Shown here: positions 8,719-17,068 of the stretch, in pieces
Layout of the letters: each line of letters begins with the position of its first letter
Position numbering within the stretch: the stretch's first letter is position 1
Assembly: GCF_943193185.1 (NCBI RefSeq)
Contig: NZ_CALPDE010000020.1
Coordinates: forward strand, 1-37,451
DNA from: Lactococcus ileimucosae
Lineage (GTDB): Bacteria > Bacillota > Bacilli > Lactobacillales > Streptococcaceae
Reading direction: 5' to 3'
Length of the DNA stretch: 37,451 nt
Made by a program: the position numbers and the translations under genes
Notes under the pieces: model-generated
Databases searched by the model: none
Told to the model about the DNA's origin: nothing
The model's input: only the letters and a program-made list of their open reading frames with translations

Positions 8719-8852
8719 GTCATCTCTATCATCTAAATAATGTGCTTAGGCGATATCATGACAAAAGCAGCACAGCAAGTGTGAGGTTAAATGGTGTGAA
8801 GCACTCTATTTGATAAAGAACTGTCCATACCTCATGCTCTCTCTTTGTATGA

Positions 8853-8885
8853 CCAACTGCTATAAACTTTTATAGTTATAGTTGG
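8853..8885. repeat. 33-bp imperfect inverted repeat upstream of the ABC exporter
   Basis: CCAACT (8853-8858) pairs with AGTTGG (8880-8885), and inside it CTATAA pairs with TTATAG. It lies ~85 bases upstream of the promoter of the ABC genes. With no T run it is not a terminator. It could be an operator or an RNA hairpin. The rest of 8719-8967 shows nothing else I can support. Confidence 0.35.
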
Positions 8886-8967
8886 CGTACCAGAGCAAAG
8901 AACATTTTTAACTTGGAAAAATTAGGTTTAAGTCAAAATTTAAAACAGCGTGGCGCTTTCTATTTAT

Positions 8968-8996
8968 TTGACTTTACACTGAGGGTATGATGTAAT
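8968..8996 (+). promoter_or_regulatory. Promoter of the ABC exporter operon
   Basis: TTGACT (8968-8973), 17-nt spacer, TGTAAT (8991-8996). The start codon with its GGGGG ribosome site follows ~30 nt later. Confidence 0.5.
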
Positions 8997-9027
8997 TAAA
9001 CAATATAAACGCTTACAGGGGGAACAC

Positions 9028-9729
9028 ATGTCCTATATTGAGATAATCAACGAATCAAAAATTTATCAATCTGGAGGAGGAGAAATATATGCTAATGATC
9101 ATGTGAATTTTAGCATTGAAAAAGGCGACTTGGCTGTTATTTTAGGGACTTCTGGTGCAGGTAAGTCCACTATTTTGAATATCCTTGGTGAGATGGACTC
9201 CAGCGACGAAGGGCAGGTTGTTATTGACGGTATAAATATTGCTGAACTTTCTGCTAAGGAGTTGATTACCTATCGCAGACGGGATGTTGGTTTTGTTTTT
9301 CAATTCTATAACTTGATTAATAATTTGACAACAAAGGAAAATGTAGAGCTTGCTTCAGAAATTGTTGAGAATGCCATGGATCCTGTTGAGGTCTTGAAAA
9401 GTGTGGGACTTGGGCATCGTTTAGACAACTTTCCTTCGCAACTTTCAGGTGGTGAACAGCAGCGTGTGGCTATCGCACGTGCCATTGCTAAAAATCCGAA
9501 AATTCTTCTTTGTGATGAACCAACTGGGGCTTTGGATTATCAAACAGGAAAGCAGGTCCTGAAAATACTGCAAGATATGGCACGCGTTCAAGGTGCAACA
9601 GTTATCATTGTGACACACAATGCTGCGATTAGCCAAATTGCGGATCGTATTATTCATGTTCATGATGGTAAAGTTAAGGAAATCACAGTCAACGAGAAAC
9701 CTTTAGATATCGAAATGATTGAGTGGTAA
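9028..9729 (+). CDS. ABC transporter ATP-binding protein (MacB/LolD-like)
   Basis: 233-aa ATPase subunit that would energise the FtsX-type permease encoded next. Walker [10 protein letters not shown] at residues 40-48, Q-loop [10 protein letters not shown] at ~90, ABC signature [14 protein letters not shown] at ~138, Walker [13 protein letters not shown] and the switch His in VIIVTHN are all present. The fused signature and D-loop 'DEPTGALD' are typical of the MacB/LolD exporter class. Strong ribosome site AGGGGG before ATG 9028. Ends 4 nt before the permease ATG. Likely substrates for this class are peptides, antimicrobial compounds or lipoproteins; which applies here is not visible. No two-component system lies next to it. 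Confidence 0.92.
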   Translation: MSYIEIINESKIYQSGGGEIYANDHVNFSIEKGDLAVILGTSGAGKSTILNILGEMDSSDEGQVVIDGINIAELSAKELITYRRRDVGFVFQFYNLINNLTTKENVELASEIVENAMDPVEVLKSVGLGHRLDNFPSQLSGGEQQRVAIARAIAKNPKILLCDEPTGALDYQTGKQVLKILQDMARVQGATVIIVTHNAAISQIADRIIHVHDGKVKEITVNEKPLDIEMIEW

Positions 9730-9733
9730 TGCC

Positions 9734-12391
9734 ATGAAAACAAAAACACTCCATAAAAGCATTCGACGTTCCATTACAGGTTCGTTGGGGCGTTTCCTGT
9801 CTATTTTTTCACTCATGGCTTTAGGTGTCTTTGCTTTTGTTGGCCTAAAGTTATCTGGTCCTAACATGCGCGCGACAGCTGAGGAGTTTTATGCGCGGCA
9901 TCATTTGGCTGATATGAGTGTGACTTCAACAGTTGGGTTAGACCGCTCTGATCAAGCACTTATCCGTCAGATGGAGGGAGTGCAAACAGCAGATTTTGGC
10001 TATTTTCAAGACGTCCTCCTTCCTGACCAGAAAACTGCTCTCCGTCTCTTTTCACAAGCGGAAAGGCTTTCGACCTATGAACTTGTAGCGGGAAGAATGC
10101 CAGAAGAAAAGAATGAACTGGCCTTGGACTTTCTCCATCAAGATAAATACAAGCTTGGGGAGACTATCCGTGTGACTGAAGGCAAAAATAATGGCAGTCC
10201 TGTTTTAAAAACGCATGAATTTAAACTGGTTGGTTTCGTAAAATCAAGTGAATTTGTTGATAAAAATTTTTACGGGCAAACCAATATCGGAACGGGTCAA
10301 CTTAGTGGCTATGCTGTTGTTTCTCCTGAAGTCTTTCAGTCAGATGTGTATATGATTGCCCGTTTAAGTTTTAAATCTATGCAAGGTCTCAGTCCTTATG
10401 ACAGTAAATTTATGTCAAAGTCCGATCACTATCAAGAGGCTTTAAAGGATTTGCTGGCCAAACAGCCTCAGAAACGTTTGGCGGAAATAAAAAGTGAGCC
10501 ACAAGCGCAACTGAACAAGGCTTTAATGCAACTTACTGCTGAGGAAGCAAAAATTAGAGAAGCGGAAGTAGCACTGGAACAGCAGAAGCTTCTTCTCGGA
10601 GATAATGCACAGTTTCAAGCCATGCAAGATAGTCTAAACGAAGCCAAGGCAAAACTTGAAGAAAGCAGAAGTAAGTTACAGGAGCAGGAAGAAACGTTAG
10701 CGCACCTTCCTCTTCCTATTTACACAGTGAGCAACCGCAAAGAAAGCAATCCTGGTTATCAGAACTTTGTTGACAATTCTACAAGGATTGATACTCTTTC
10801 GAATATCTTTCCTGTTGTCCTTTTTGCAATAGCGGTACTTGTAAGTTTGACAACAATGACGCGTTTTGTAGAAGAGGAACGAGGAAATATGGGCTTGCTT
10901 ACGGCACTGGGCTACTCCAATACACAAATTAGAAGGAAGTTCCTTGTCTATGGTGCTGTATCTGCCAGTGCAGGTGCAGCGGTAGGTGCAATATTAGGAC
11001 ATGTTGTGCTGCCCCATGTGGTTTTCAATGCTTACTCTGCATCATCAACTTTTTCTGACTTAATTTTGACCTTTTCTCCATTTTGGACGGTCGTTTCTTT
11101 TGCGATTGCACTGGCTTGCACAGTCTTACCTGCTTATCTTGTAACTCAGGTAGAGTTACGTGGCGTACCTGCAGCGCTTTTCCTAGCAAAGCCACCTAAA
11201 GCAGGGTCACGCATCTTTCTGGAGCGTATCAAGCCGATTTGGTCACGTATGAGTTTTACGTACAAAGTCACAGCGCGAAATATTTTCCGTTACAAGCAAC
11301 GCATGTTGATGACGATTGTGGGTGTAGCTGGTTGTACAGCTCTGCTTGTTATGGGCTTTGGTATTCGTGACTCCATTTCAGGACTGGGACAGAAACAGTT
11401 TGGAGAGATTTTACATTACAATATGCTTGCTGTTTCGCAAGACAATTTAACGCGAAAAGAGCAGGATGAACTCAACCATTTCCTTCACTCAGAGAATATC
11501 AAAGCGTATGAAACTGTACATTTTGAGCAACTGCATCAAAAGGCTCATAACAATAGACAAGACATTAGTCTCATGGTGCCCAAAAACGAGCGAGACTTTG
11601 GGAATTTTGTTACTTTGCGTAATCGCAACAATCAGCAAAACTTGACCTTATCGGATCAAGGGGCAATTCTCAGTGAAAAGCTAGCTGGACTTCTTAGTGC
11701 TAAAGTCGGTGATGAGATCGCTTTGAAAACTGCCGAAGATAAAGAAGTAAAAGTTAAGGTTTCGGGTATCGCTGAGATGTATATGGGACACTATATGTTT
11801 ATGAATCAGAACTACTATAAAAAAGTTTTTGGTGAAAATTTTAGTCCTAATGCAAACCTCCTCCAACTTCAGGATTCTTCCTACTCAGCGACTCAAAAAG
11901 TGGCGGTGGACTTTATGCAAAGCCCAGGAGCGATTGCCGTATCACAAAATAACGATTTGCAAAAGACGATTGATGCTTTCCTGCATGGTATCAATAGTGT
12001 TATGTTTGTGCTGATCGGATGTGCAATTTTGTTAGCTATCATTGTGATTTACAACTTAACCAATATCAATGTGTCAGAAAGAATTAGGGAGCTTTCCACC
12101 ATTAAAGTTTTAGGCTTTTACGATCGAGAAGTTACACTTTATATTTATCGGGAAACAATTTTATTAAGCATTCTAGGTATATTGGTTGGTTTTGGTCTAG
12201 GTTCTTACTTCCATCATGTGATTATCACGATGTTACCAACCGACTTAACGATGTTTAACCCAAATCTTCTGTGGAGTAACCTCTTACTTTCCACTATGAT
12301 AACTCTAGCAACAACTTTAGGACTGAGTGTGATTGTGCATCGGAAGCTAAAAAAGATTGATATGCTAGGTGCTTTGAAGTCGATTGACTAA
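9734..12391 (+). CDS. FtsX-like ABC transporter permease with central coiled coil
   Basis: 885 aa from ATG 9734 (an in-frame TTG at 9719 overlaps the ATPase gene and is less likely). Layout: one membrane segment at ~15-37, a large extracytoplasmic domain with a Gln/Glu-rich coiled coil (~260-330, AEEAKIREAEVALEQQKLLL), three membrane segments forming a first FtsX domain (~360-480), a further segment at ~530 (VGVAGCTALLVMGF), a second extracellular domain, and a C-terminal FtsX domain with three segments ending in KLKKIDMLGALKSID. The ERGNMGLLTALGYS and ERIRELSTIKVLGF sequences are the conserved cytoplasmic loops of MacB-type permeases. It forms an exporter or signalling complex with the ATPase. 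Substrate unknown. Confidence 0.9.
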   Translation: MKTKTLHKSIRRSITGSLGRFLSIFSLMALGVFAFVGLKLSGPNMRATAEEFYARHHLADMSVTSTVGLDRSDQALIRQMEGVQTADFGYFQDVLLPDQKTALRLFSQAERLSTYELVAGRMPEEKNELALDFLHQDKYKLGETIRVTEGKNNGSPVLKTHEFKLVGFVKSSEFVDKNFYGQTNIGTGQLSGYAVVSPEVFQSDVYMIARLSFKSMQGLSPYDSKFMSKSDHYQEALKDLLAKQPQKRLAEIKSEPQAQLNKALMQLTAEEAKIREAEVALEQQKLLLGDNAQFQAMQDSLNEAKAKLEESRSKLQEQEETLAHLPLPIYTVSNRKESNPGYQNFVDNSTRIDTLSNIFPVVLFAIAVLVSLTTMTRFVEEERGNMGLLTALGYSNTQIRRKFLVYGAVSASAGAAVGAILGHVVLPHVVFNAYSASSTFSDLILTFSPFWTVVSFAIALACTVLPAYLVTQVELRGVPAALFLAKPPKAGSRIFLERIKPIWSRMSFTYKVTARNIFRYKQRMLMTIVGVAGCTALLVMGFGIRDSISGLGQKQFGEILHYNMLAVSQDNLTRKEQDELNHFLHSENIKAYETVHFEQLHQKAHNNRQDISLMVPKNERDFGNFVTLRNRNNQQNLTLSDQGAILSEKLAGLLSAKVGDEIALKTAEDKEVKVKVSGIAEMYMGHYMFMNQNYYKKVFGENFSPNANLLQLQDSSYSATQKVAVDFMQSPGAIAVSQNNDLQKTIDAFLHGINSVMFVLIGCAILLAIIVIYNLTNINVSERIRELSTIKVLGFYDREVTLYIYRETILLSILGILVGFGLGSYFHHVIITMLPTDLTMFNPNLLWSNLLLSTMITLATTLGLSVIVHRKLKKIDMLGALKSID

Positions 12392-12446
12392 TAACCTGTA
12401 TTGACATTAAAAAAGACAGCCAAGGTCCGCTTTATCTGAAAACAAA

Positions 12447-12486
12447 GAAAATGGAACCGTTCAATCCTTGAGGTTCCATTTTTATT
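12447..12486. terminator. Bidirectional terminator between the ABC permease and gatD
   Basis: AAATGGAACC (12448-12457) and GGTTCCATTT (12472-12481) form a 10-bp stem with T-rich flanks on both strands. It serves the convergent permease gene and the gatD-murT operon. Confidence 0.8.
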
Positions 12487-12561
12487 ATTTTTATGTTTTA
12501 CTGCTATTTCTCAGCAGTCTTGAGCGCTTCTACTGTTTTTAATCCGTCATTCATGTTGATA

Positions 12562-13341
12562 CTACTCAACTTTGCGCTTAAGGTCAGAAACTTGTTGCCC
12601 TTTTTCTTCATGGGCTAAGATTTCTTCAAAAGTTGGAAGCGCCAAGTCTTGCCCGTACTTTTGATAGAGGGCAGTTGTTACGAGACGGTAGGCCAGACGT
12701 GCATTACGCGAGAGAATAGGACCGTGGAAGTAAGTGCCAAAAGTATTTTTATAGTGCAGACCTTCGGTGTCATCGTCAGGATTGTTGCCACCGCCATAAA
12801 CGACTTTACCCAAAGGTTTCTCCCCTTTACCAAGATAAGTGATGCCTGAGTGATTTTCAAAACCATAGTAAGTTTCATTGAAATCTTCGTTATGGATTTG
12901 TATGTCACCGATAAAGCGGTCATTGCCCAGATTTTTCGTATAATGTGGCAAGATACCTGTGCAGTTGATTTTATTACCTGCTGCGTTGATATAGTATTGG
13001 CCTAGCATTTGGTAGCCGCCACAAATGGCAAGCATTGGTTTTTCTGCTTCAATATAGGCTTTGAGAGGCTTCTTTATATTTTCGAAACTGTCCGCAATAA
13101 TCTCTTGCTCGTAGTCTTGACCACCGCCCCAGAAGACCAAATCGTAAAAATCTTGGTCAAACTTATCTTCTAAGGAAATAATGTCAAAAGTCATATTAGC
13201 CCCCAACTTTTCGCCAACATATTTCAACATAAGGATATTGCCATTATCGCCATAAGTGTTCATCAGGTCGCCATAAAGGTGAGCGACACGAAGGTCATAT
13301 TTAGGATTGTCTAAATTTGATGTTAAAGAAGTATAAACCAT
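12562..13341 (-). CDS. gatD: Lipid II isoglutaminyl synthase, glutaminase subunit GatD
   Basis: Releases ammonia from glutamine for amidation of the D-Glu residue of lipid II, together with MurT. 259 aa, class-I-amidotransferase-like (CobB/CobQ type): [10 protein letters not shown], nucleophile Cys107 in [13 protein letters not shown], and the catalytic His region [10 protein letters not shown] near residue 205. The start codon overlaps the murT stop by one base (TAATG), so the two are translationally coupled, as in staphylococci and streptococci. The amide produced is needed for efficient cross-linking in these bacteria. Confidence 0.94.
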   Translation of the reverse strand: MVYTSLTSNLDNPKYDLRVAHLYGDLMNTYGDNGNILMLKYVGEKLGANMTFDIISLEDKFDQDFYDLVFWGGGQDYEQEIIADSFENIKKPLKAYIEAEKPMLAICGGYQMLGQYYINAAGNKINCTGILPHYTKNLGNDRFIGDIQIHNEDFNETYYGFENHSGITYLGKGEKPLGKVVYGGGNNPDDDTEGLHYKNTFGTYFHGPILSRNARLAYRLVTTALYQKYGQDLALPTFEEILAHEEKGQQVSDLKRKVE

Positions 13342-14690
13342 TAGTGTAGTTCCTTTCCGACCAGATGGTTTTGTGCCAGAAGCTCACGTATTTCTAACAT
13401 GGCTGTATAGGTTGCTAAGATGTAAATATGTTTGTCTGCTTGCTTTTTGATTGCTTCAAGGACTTGGCTGAGCGACTCAAATTCATGAATTTTACGTTCA
13501 TCGAAGCCAGATACACGATAACGTCTTGCCATCTCACTGTGCCGCACACCACCAACAAATATCTGATCGATAGACATGTCGTGGATCAGTTCAAAATTAG
13601 CATCCCATATCCAGCTTGTGTCAATTCCATCCGCATAATTGGCATTGAGAAGGCTAACAAGTGTAAAGGGATAGTCTGCTAATTTCATCATTTCCAGCGC
13701 TTGGTTTGCGCCGACTGGATTTTTTATAAGAACGATGGTGGCAGTTTTCTCATCAATGTTAAACGTTTCTTGTCGGCCAAAGACGGCTTTGGACTGTTCA
13801 AATCCAGCCTTGATTGTTTCAGCAGGAACACCGTAAAATTCAGCGACAGAGACAGCAGCGAGGGCATTATAAATATTATAGAGCCCTCCGACGTTAATTT
13901 TATAGGAAGTGTTGTCAATGACAAACTGAGAAGAAGTATTTGTAATGTCAGTCAGTTCTGAGACACGATAATCTAGCTTAGGGCGTTTAAAGCCACAGTT
14001 TTGACAGATATAATTTCCGAGATTCGCATAAGTATTCAGTTTATAGTCCAAAATATGCTGGCATTCTGGACAGACTACCCCCTCTGTATTATAGTGGGCA
14101 CGTTTGGGTTCATGACTTTCATAATCAAAACCATAATATTTGACAGGATTTACCAATGGACGAGAGTGGAAGAGTGGACTGTCCCCATTGAGTAGGACAG
14201 TTGCCTCTGGCGCATTGGCCGCTCCCTTTACGATAAAGTCATAGGTTGTATAAATTTCGCCATAGCGGTCCATCTGATCTCGGAAAATATTTGTGAAAAC
14301 AAAAAGGGAAGGCTTGATGTATTCCGTGATTTTTGGCAAGGATGCCTCATCAATTTCCAAGACTGCAAAACCTTTCTTACCTTTTTTAACTTTAGGCGCA
14401 GTTAAGAAAGTCGCAGTAATCCCTGTAATCATATTAGCACCAGAAGTGTTGGTCACGACCTTGCCAAAAGCTTTTTCTAATATACCAACTGTCAAGGCTG
14501 TCGTCAATGTTTTACCATTTGTTCCTGTGATTACGATAATTTCATAATCTTTTGTCAAACTGGTCAGAATTTCAGGATCAAATTTTAAAGCAAGCTTACC
14601 TGGCAAAGTGCTGCCACGTTTAAAAATTTTCTCCAAAATCAAACGTGAACTTTTTCCAACTAAGGTTGCGAATGAAGTTTTCATACTCAT
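13341..14690 (-). CDS. murT: Lipid II isoglutaminyl synthase, Mur-ligase subunit MurT
   Basis: ATP-dependent ligase subunit of the MurT/GatD complex. 449 aa. A Mur-ligase P-loop ([12 protein letters not shown]) lies near residue 52, EIDEASLP and [14 protein letters not shown] are the central-domain motifs, and a four-cysteine ribbon (CPECQ...CQNCG, ~205-230) is the zinc-binding insertion of MurT. The C-terminal part is the DUF1727 region that contacts GatD. Start: either ATG 14690 (MSMK) or ATG 14684 (MKTS). Neither has a ribosome binding site, and the extended -10 ends only 8 nt before the first ATG, so the mRNA is probably leaderless. Confidence 0.94.
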   Translation of the reverse strand: MSMKTSFATLVGKSSRLILEKIFKRGSTLPGKLALKFDPEILTSLTKDYEIIVITGTNGKTLTTALTVGILEKAFGKVVTNTSGANMITGITATFLTAPKVKKGKKGFAVLEIDEASLPKITEYIKPSLFVFTNIFRDQMDRYGEIYTTYDFIVKGAANAPEATVLLNGDSPLFHSRPLVNPVKYYGFDYESHEPKRAHYNTEGVVCPECQHILDYKLNTYANLGNYICQNCGFKRPKLDYRVSELTDITNTSSQFVIDNTSYKINVGGLYNIYNALAAVSVAEFYGVPAETIKAGFEQSKAVFGRQETFNIDEKTATIVLIKNPVGANQALEMMKLADYPFTLVSLLNANYADGIDTSWIWDANFELIHDMSIDQIFVGGVRHSEMARRYRVSGFDERKIHEFESLSQVLEAIKKQADKHIYILATYTAMLEIRELLAQNHLVGKELH

Positions 14691-14698
14691 AATATGAT

Positions 14699-14707
14699 AT
14701 TATACCA
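14699..14707 (-). promoter_or_regulatory. murT promoter (extended -10), leaderless start
   Basis: TGGTATAAT on the minus strand is a consensus extended -10. Eight bases (ATCATATT) separate it from the first ATG of murT, leaving no space for a Shine-Dalgarno sequence. Confidence 0.6.
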
Positions 14708-14790
14708 TAGTTTATGAACGATGAGAGGATAAGTTTCCTCGGGAGGAGGGGAGTTTTTTGGAGAAAAGAAATCTATCGAAAAAATAAATA

Positions 14791-14835
14791 AAAAAGCCTT
14801 TATACCTATAACTAAGAGCGGTTGTAGGCGTTTTG
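14791..14835. other. Imperfect hairpin with T-rich minus-strand flank
   Basis: GCCT...ACC (from 14796) can pair imperfectly with GGT...AGGC (to 14829). The minus-strand side continues into TTTTTTATTTATTTTTT. It may end a short minus-strand transcript upstream of murT or be a weak bidirectional terminator. No gene is apparent around it. Confidence 0.3.
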
Positions 14836-14948
14836 AGAATTTCTCCTTTCAGCATAATATACATCAGTAAGAACTAAAATAAGAATTAAAACTCAAAATC
14901 TAAAAAAGAATGAAGTGATGGGGCCTCCAGAATTTTCAAGGTAAAATA

Positions 14949-14957
14949 TGCTAAAAT
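14949..14957 (+). promoter_or_regulatory. queH promoter (extended -10), leaderless start
   Basis: TGCTAAAAT is an extended -10. Six bases (AAAAGC) separate it from ATG 14964, placing the expected transcription start at the A of the start codon. No ribosome binding site is present. Confidence 0.55.
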
Positions 14958-14963
14958 AAAAGC

Positions 14964-15653
14964 ATGAAAAATGCCACTGAGATACTGGAAAAGATGAATC
15001 CCCATCAAAAAGTTAACTATGATCGTATCTATCAAAAAATACGTGAAAGTTGGGAAGCAGAAAATATTCGTCCTAAAATTCTTCTGCACTCTTGTTGCGC
15101 CCCTTGTTCGACCTATAGTTTAGAGTATCTTTGTCAAAGTGCTGAAGTGACGATTTATTTTTCAAATTCCAACATACACCCGCGAAGTGAGTACGCGCGT
15201 CGTGAAAGGATTCAGAAAGACTTTGTTGAGGCATTTAATAAAAGAACAGGAAACAATGTTCTGTTTCTTGCAGCGCCCTACGAACCAAATAAATTTATGA
15301 GCATGGTAAGGCTGCACAATCTGGAAGATGAAGCAGAAGGAGCTTCCCGTTGTACAGCTTGCTTCCAGATGCGTTTAGATATTTTTGCAGAAAAGGCGCA
15401 AGAACTTGGCTATGATTACTTTGGTACAGTTCTTACACTGAGTCCTAAAAAGAACGGACAGCTTATTAATGAGATTGGTCTGGACATGCAAAAAATCTAT
15501 GCTGTCCAATATTTACCCAGTGATTTCAAGAAAAACAACGGCTGGAAACGCTCCGTAGAGATGTGTAAAGAATACGACATTTGCCGTCAATGCTACTGCG
15601 GCTGCGTTTTTGCAGCACGCCAGCAAGGTATTAATCTTAAAAAAAATCCATAA
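14964..15653 (+). CDS. queH: Epoxyqueuosine reductase QueH
   Basis: Reduces epoxyqueuosine to queuosine in tRNA, the final step of Q modification; QueH is the non-cobalamin alternative to QueG. 229 aa. The hallmark cysteines are visible: LLHSCCAPCS (Cys44, Cys45, Cys48), ASRCTACFQMRL (~131-141) and the C-terminal DICRQCYCGC, consistent with the iron-sulfur and metal-binding set of the family (formerly DUF208). The N-terminal TEILEKMNPHQKVNYD also matches my memory of streptococcal homologues, which supports ATG 14964 over the internal ATG 14997 even though no ribosome site precedes it. Monocistronic, divergent from murT. Confidence 0.93.
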   Translation: MKNATEILEKMNPHQKVNYDRIYQKIRESWEAENIRPKILLHSCCAPCSTYSLEYLCQSAEVTIYFSNSNIHPRSEYARRERIQKDFVEAFNKRTGNNVLFLAAPYEPNKFMSMVRLHNLEDEAEGASRCTACFQMRLDIFAEKAQELGYDYFGTVLTLSPKKNGQLINEIGLDMQKIYAVQYLPSDFKKNNGWKRSVEMCKEYDICRQCYCGCVFAARQQGINLKKNP

Positions 15654-15682
15654 AAGTGCGGTAAAATTTATAAATAAAACAG

Positions 15683-15711
15683 ATGACAAAAAATAGGGTA
15701 TATGTTATAAT
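15683..15711 (+). promoter_or_regulatory. Acetolactate decarboxylase promoter, leaderless start
   Basis: ATGACA (15683-15688), 17-nt spacer, TATAAT (15706-15711) with an extended TGT. Six bases (GCTTTT) lie between the -10 and ATG 15718, so transcription should begin at the start codon itself. Confidence 0.7.
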
Positions 15712-15717
15712 GCTTTT

Positions 15718-16398
15718 ATGGTTAAAAGTTTTATAAATAAAATGAGTGCGATTTTTCAGCATGGTTCTTTCAATACCCTTTATGGTGGATTTTACGAAGG
15801 AACTATAACTGCTGGAGAAGCTTTAAAATACGGACAAATTGGCATTGGTACCTTGGATGGAGCTGATGGAGAAGTAATTATTATTGATGGTACTGCTTAT
15901 CACGGCAATTCTGAAAATCAAGTACGCTTAGTTAAGCCAGAAGAGACTTTGCCTTATGTTGCAGTGCTCGATCACCAACCCTTTGCGACTTATAAGGTCA
16001 ATGGACTGACGATGCAGACTTTGCATGACTTGACAGAAAAGTTTCCAACGCGCAATACAGCCTACAGTCTAAAAATGACAGGGCATTTTGATGTTGTGGA
16101 AATTAGCTCGAAACCTGCAAAGAATACGAAGGATTATTTGGAAATATTGGCTGAACAGCCATATTTCACGGAAAAAAATATTTCGGGAACGATTGTTGGA
16201 ATTTGGTCGCCTAAGTTTTTAGAAGATTTGTATGGTGATGGCGCTCACTTACATTTTTTAAGTGATGACAAGACCTTTGGGGGGCATTTGACAGAGTTTA
16301 TCTCAGGACAAATTACTGTCGAAGTCGGACAGGTTGGGGAAATAAAACAGGAATTTCCTCAAGAAAATGAAAATTTCAAAGCTATGCGTTTTGACTGA
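15718..16398 (+). CDS. Alpha-acetolactate decarboxylase
   Basis: Converts alpha-acetolactate to acetoin in pyruvate overflow metabolism; it also limits diversion of acetolactate to or from valine and leucine synthesis. 226 aa. Seen: YEGTITAGEALKYGQIGIGT near the N-terminus, SLKMTGHFDVVEISSKP mid-protein and HLHFLSDDKTFGGH near residue 180, whose three His match the zinc ligands of the family. Symbols used elsewhere are budA, alsD or aldB; I leave the field empty because the isoform is not certain. Start: ATG 15718 coincides with the predicted transcription start. ATG 15742 (MSAIFQ) fits the family N-terminus better but also lacks a ribosome site. No acetolactate synthase gene is adjacent. Confidence 0.92.
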   Translation: MVKSFINKMSAIFQHGSFNTLYGGFYEGTITAGEALKYGQIGIGTLDGADGEVIIIDGTAYHGNSENQVRLVKPEETLPYVAVLDHQPFATYKVNGLTMQTLHDLTEKFPTRNTAYSLKMTGHFDVVEISSKPAKNTKDYLEILAEQPYFTEKNISGTIVGIWSPKFLEDLYGDGAHLHFLSDDKTFGGHLTEFISGQITVEVGQVGEIKQEFPQENENFKAMRFD

Positions 16399-16442
16399 AT
16401 TTAGAGGAGAAATAAGCCACATTTTTTATAAAAAGATGATTA

Positions 16443-16473
16443 AAAAGTCGCCTAAAACAGGACGGTTTTTTTA
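16443..16473 (+). terminator. Terminator after acetolactate decarboxylase
   Basis: CGCCT (16449-16453) pairs with AGG-A-CG (16459-16464, one bulged A), followed by seven T residues. Confidence 0.55.
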
Positions 16474-16543
16474 TTCTTACAACAAAATTATTGGTGTTTT
16501 CATTTCTCTGACTATTACGACATGACGGTGTTATAATAAGGGT

Positions 16544-16651
16544 GAGAAAAAGGACTGGCTGTCACCAGTCCCGTGCAGCCGTATTAAGAACGGTCGCCAA
16601 GTTTTTGTGTTAAAATAACGTCACCCATCTAAAGTAGGACGTTATTTTTTT
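16544..16651 (+). ncRNA. Small structured RNA, copy B; probable antisense antitoxin
   Basis: Promoter: CTGACT (16508-16513) or TGACTA, and TATAAT (16532-16537) with an extended TGT. The RNA has hairpin GGACTGG/CCAGTCC (16552-16571), CCGTG, hairpin CCGT/ACGG with loop TTAAG, a linker, and terminator AATAACGTC/GACGTTATT plus T7 (to 16651). It is homologous to copy A at 8617-8718. Its 3' half lies antisense to the end of the holin-like toxin frame on the minus strand. In addition GGCT-ACC-GTCC-GT (16557-16574, small insertions) recurs as a direct repeat at 16791-16803 within the toxin leader, so the RNA could also pair there. This arrangement resembles par/fst RNAII and RatA. Function inferred. 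Confidence 0.65.
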
Positions 16652-16772
16652 GTTGCTATTGTTCAATGTTAGCACCAGCATTGCAAAAGCAAGCATGAGT
16701 AACAAAGCTTCATAGTATCGACAAAATTTGTCGCCTTTCTGTATTTTGAGCTTATCGCCTACAATTTTTCAT
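16610..16772 (-). pseudogene. Holin-like type I toxin peptide, frameshifted
   Basis: On the minus strand a strong ribosome site (GGAGG 16785-16781) precedes ATG 16772, but that frame stops after six codons. One base over, an open frame encodes KIVGDKLKIQKGD...YYEALLLMLAFAMLVLTL-NNSNKK and reads on to a stop at 16612-16610. The YEALLLMLAFAMLVLTL core with a polar KK tail is typical of the putative holin-like toxin family (Hol_Tox), single-helix type I toxins. Removing one A from AAAAA after the ATG joins start and body, and one A fewer in the A7 run would stop it right after NKK. Either the toxin is inactivated or translation involves slippage. Antisense RNA B overlaps its 3' end. Confidence 0.55.
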
Positions 16773-16819
16773 AAGCCTCACCTCCAGTTAGGCTACCGTC
16801 CGTAAACTTCTACTTAGCC

Positions 16820-16828
16820 ATTGTAGCA
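16820..16828 (-). promoter_or_regulatory. Promoter of the holin-like toxin transcript
   Basis: Minus-strand TGCTACAAT is an extended -10 about 48 nt upstream of the toxin ribosome-site ATG. The predicted start is near 16813, giving a ~200-nt mRNA ending at the shared terminator. Confidence 0.5.
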
Positions 16829-17026
16829 TAGTAGTACTCTTTTAAAACACGTTGCATTATGATTACGGTACAAAAAAGACCTCAATAAATCAAAGCATAC
16901 GTTTGGCAAAGTTGTTATTTTGAGTGCTACTTGATTCGTTTTTATTCACGCTTATCCCTAGGGTCATTTCAAGAAACAGAGCATATAAGGCTCTATTAAC
17001 TCATATTGTTTTTTATTCTAACTATA

Positions 17027-17035
17027 TGGTAAAAT
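17027..17035 (+). promoter_or_regulatory. lepA promoter
   Basis: Extended -10 TGGTAAAAT with TTGTTT (17006-17011) 18 nt upstream. The remainder of 16829-17005 shows no gene or structure I can support. Confidence 0.5.
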
Positions 17036-17068
17036 GAAACCAATAGACTTTTTATTAAGGAAATGATG

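Noticed and set aside
12504-12554. 16-codon minus-strand ORF (MNDGLKTVEALKTAEK) just after gatD
   Set aside because: No ribosome site and very short. It may be a remnant, but nothing supports expression.
16544-16651. RNA B as a riboswitch or leader for lepA
   Set aside because: A terminator ends it and lepA has its own promoter ~380 bases downstream; the antisense arrangement explains it better.
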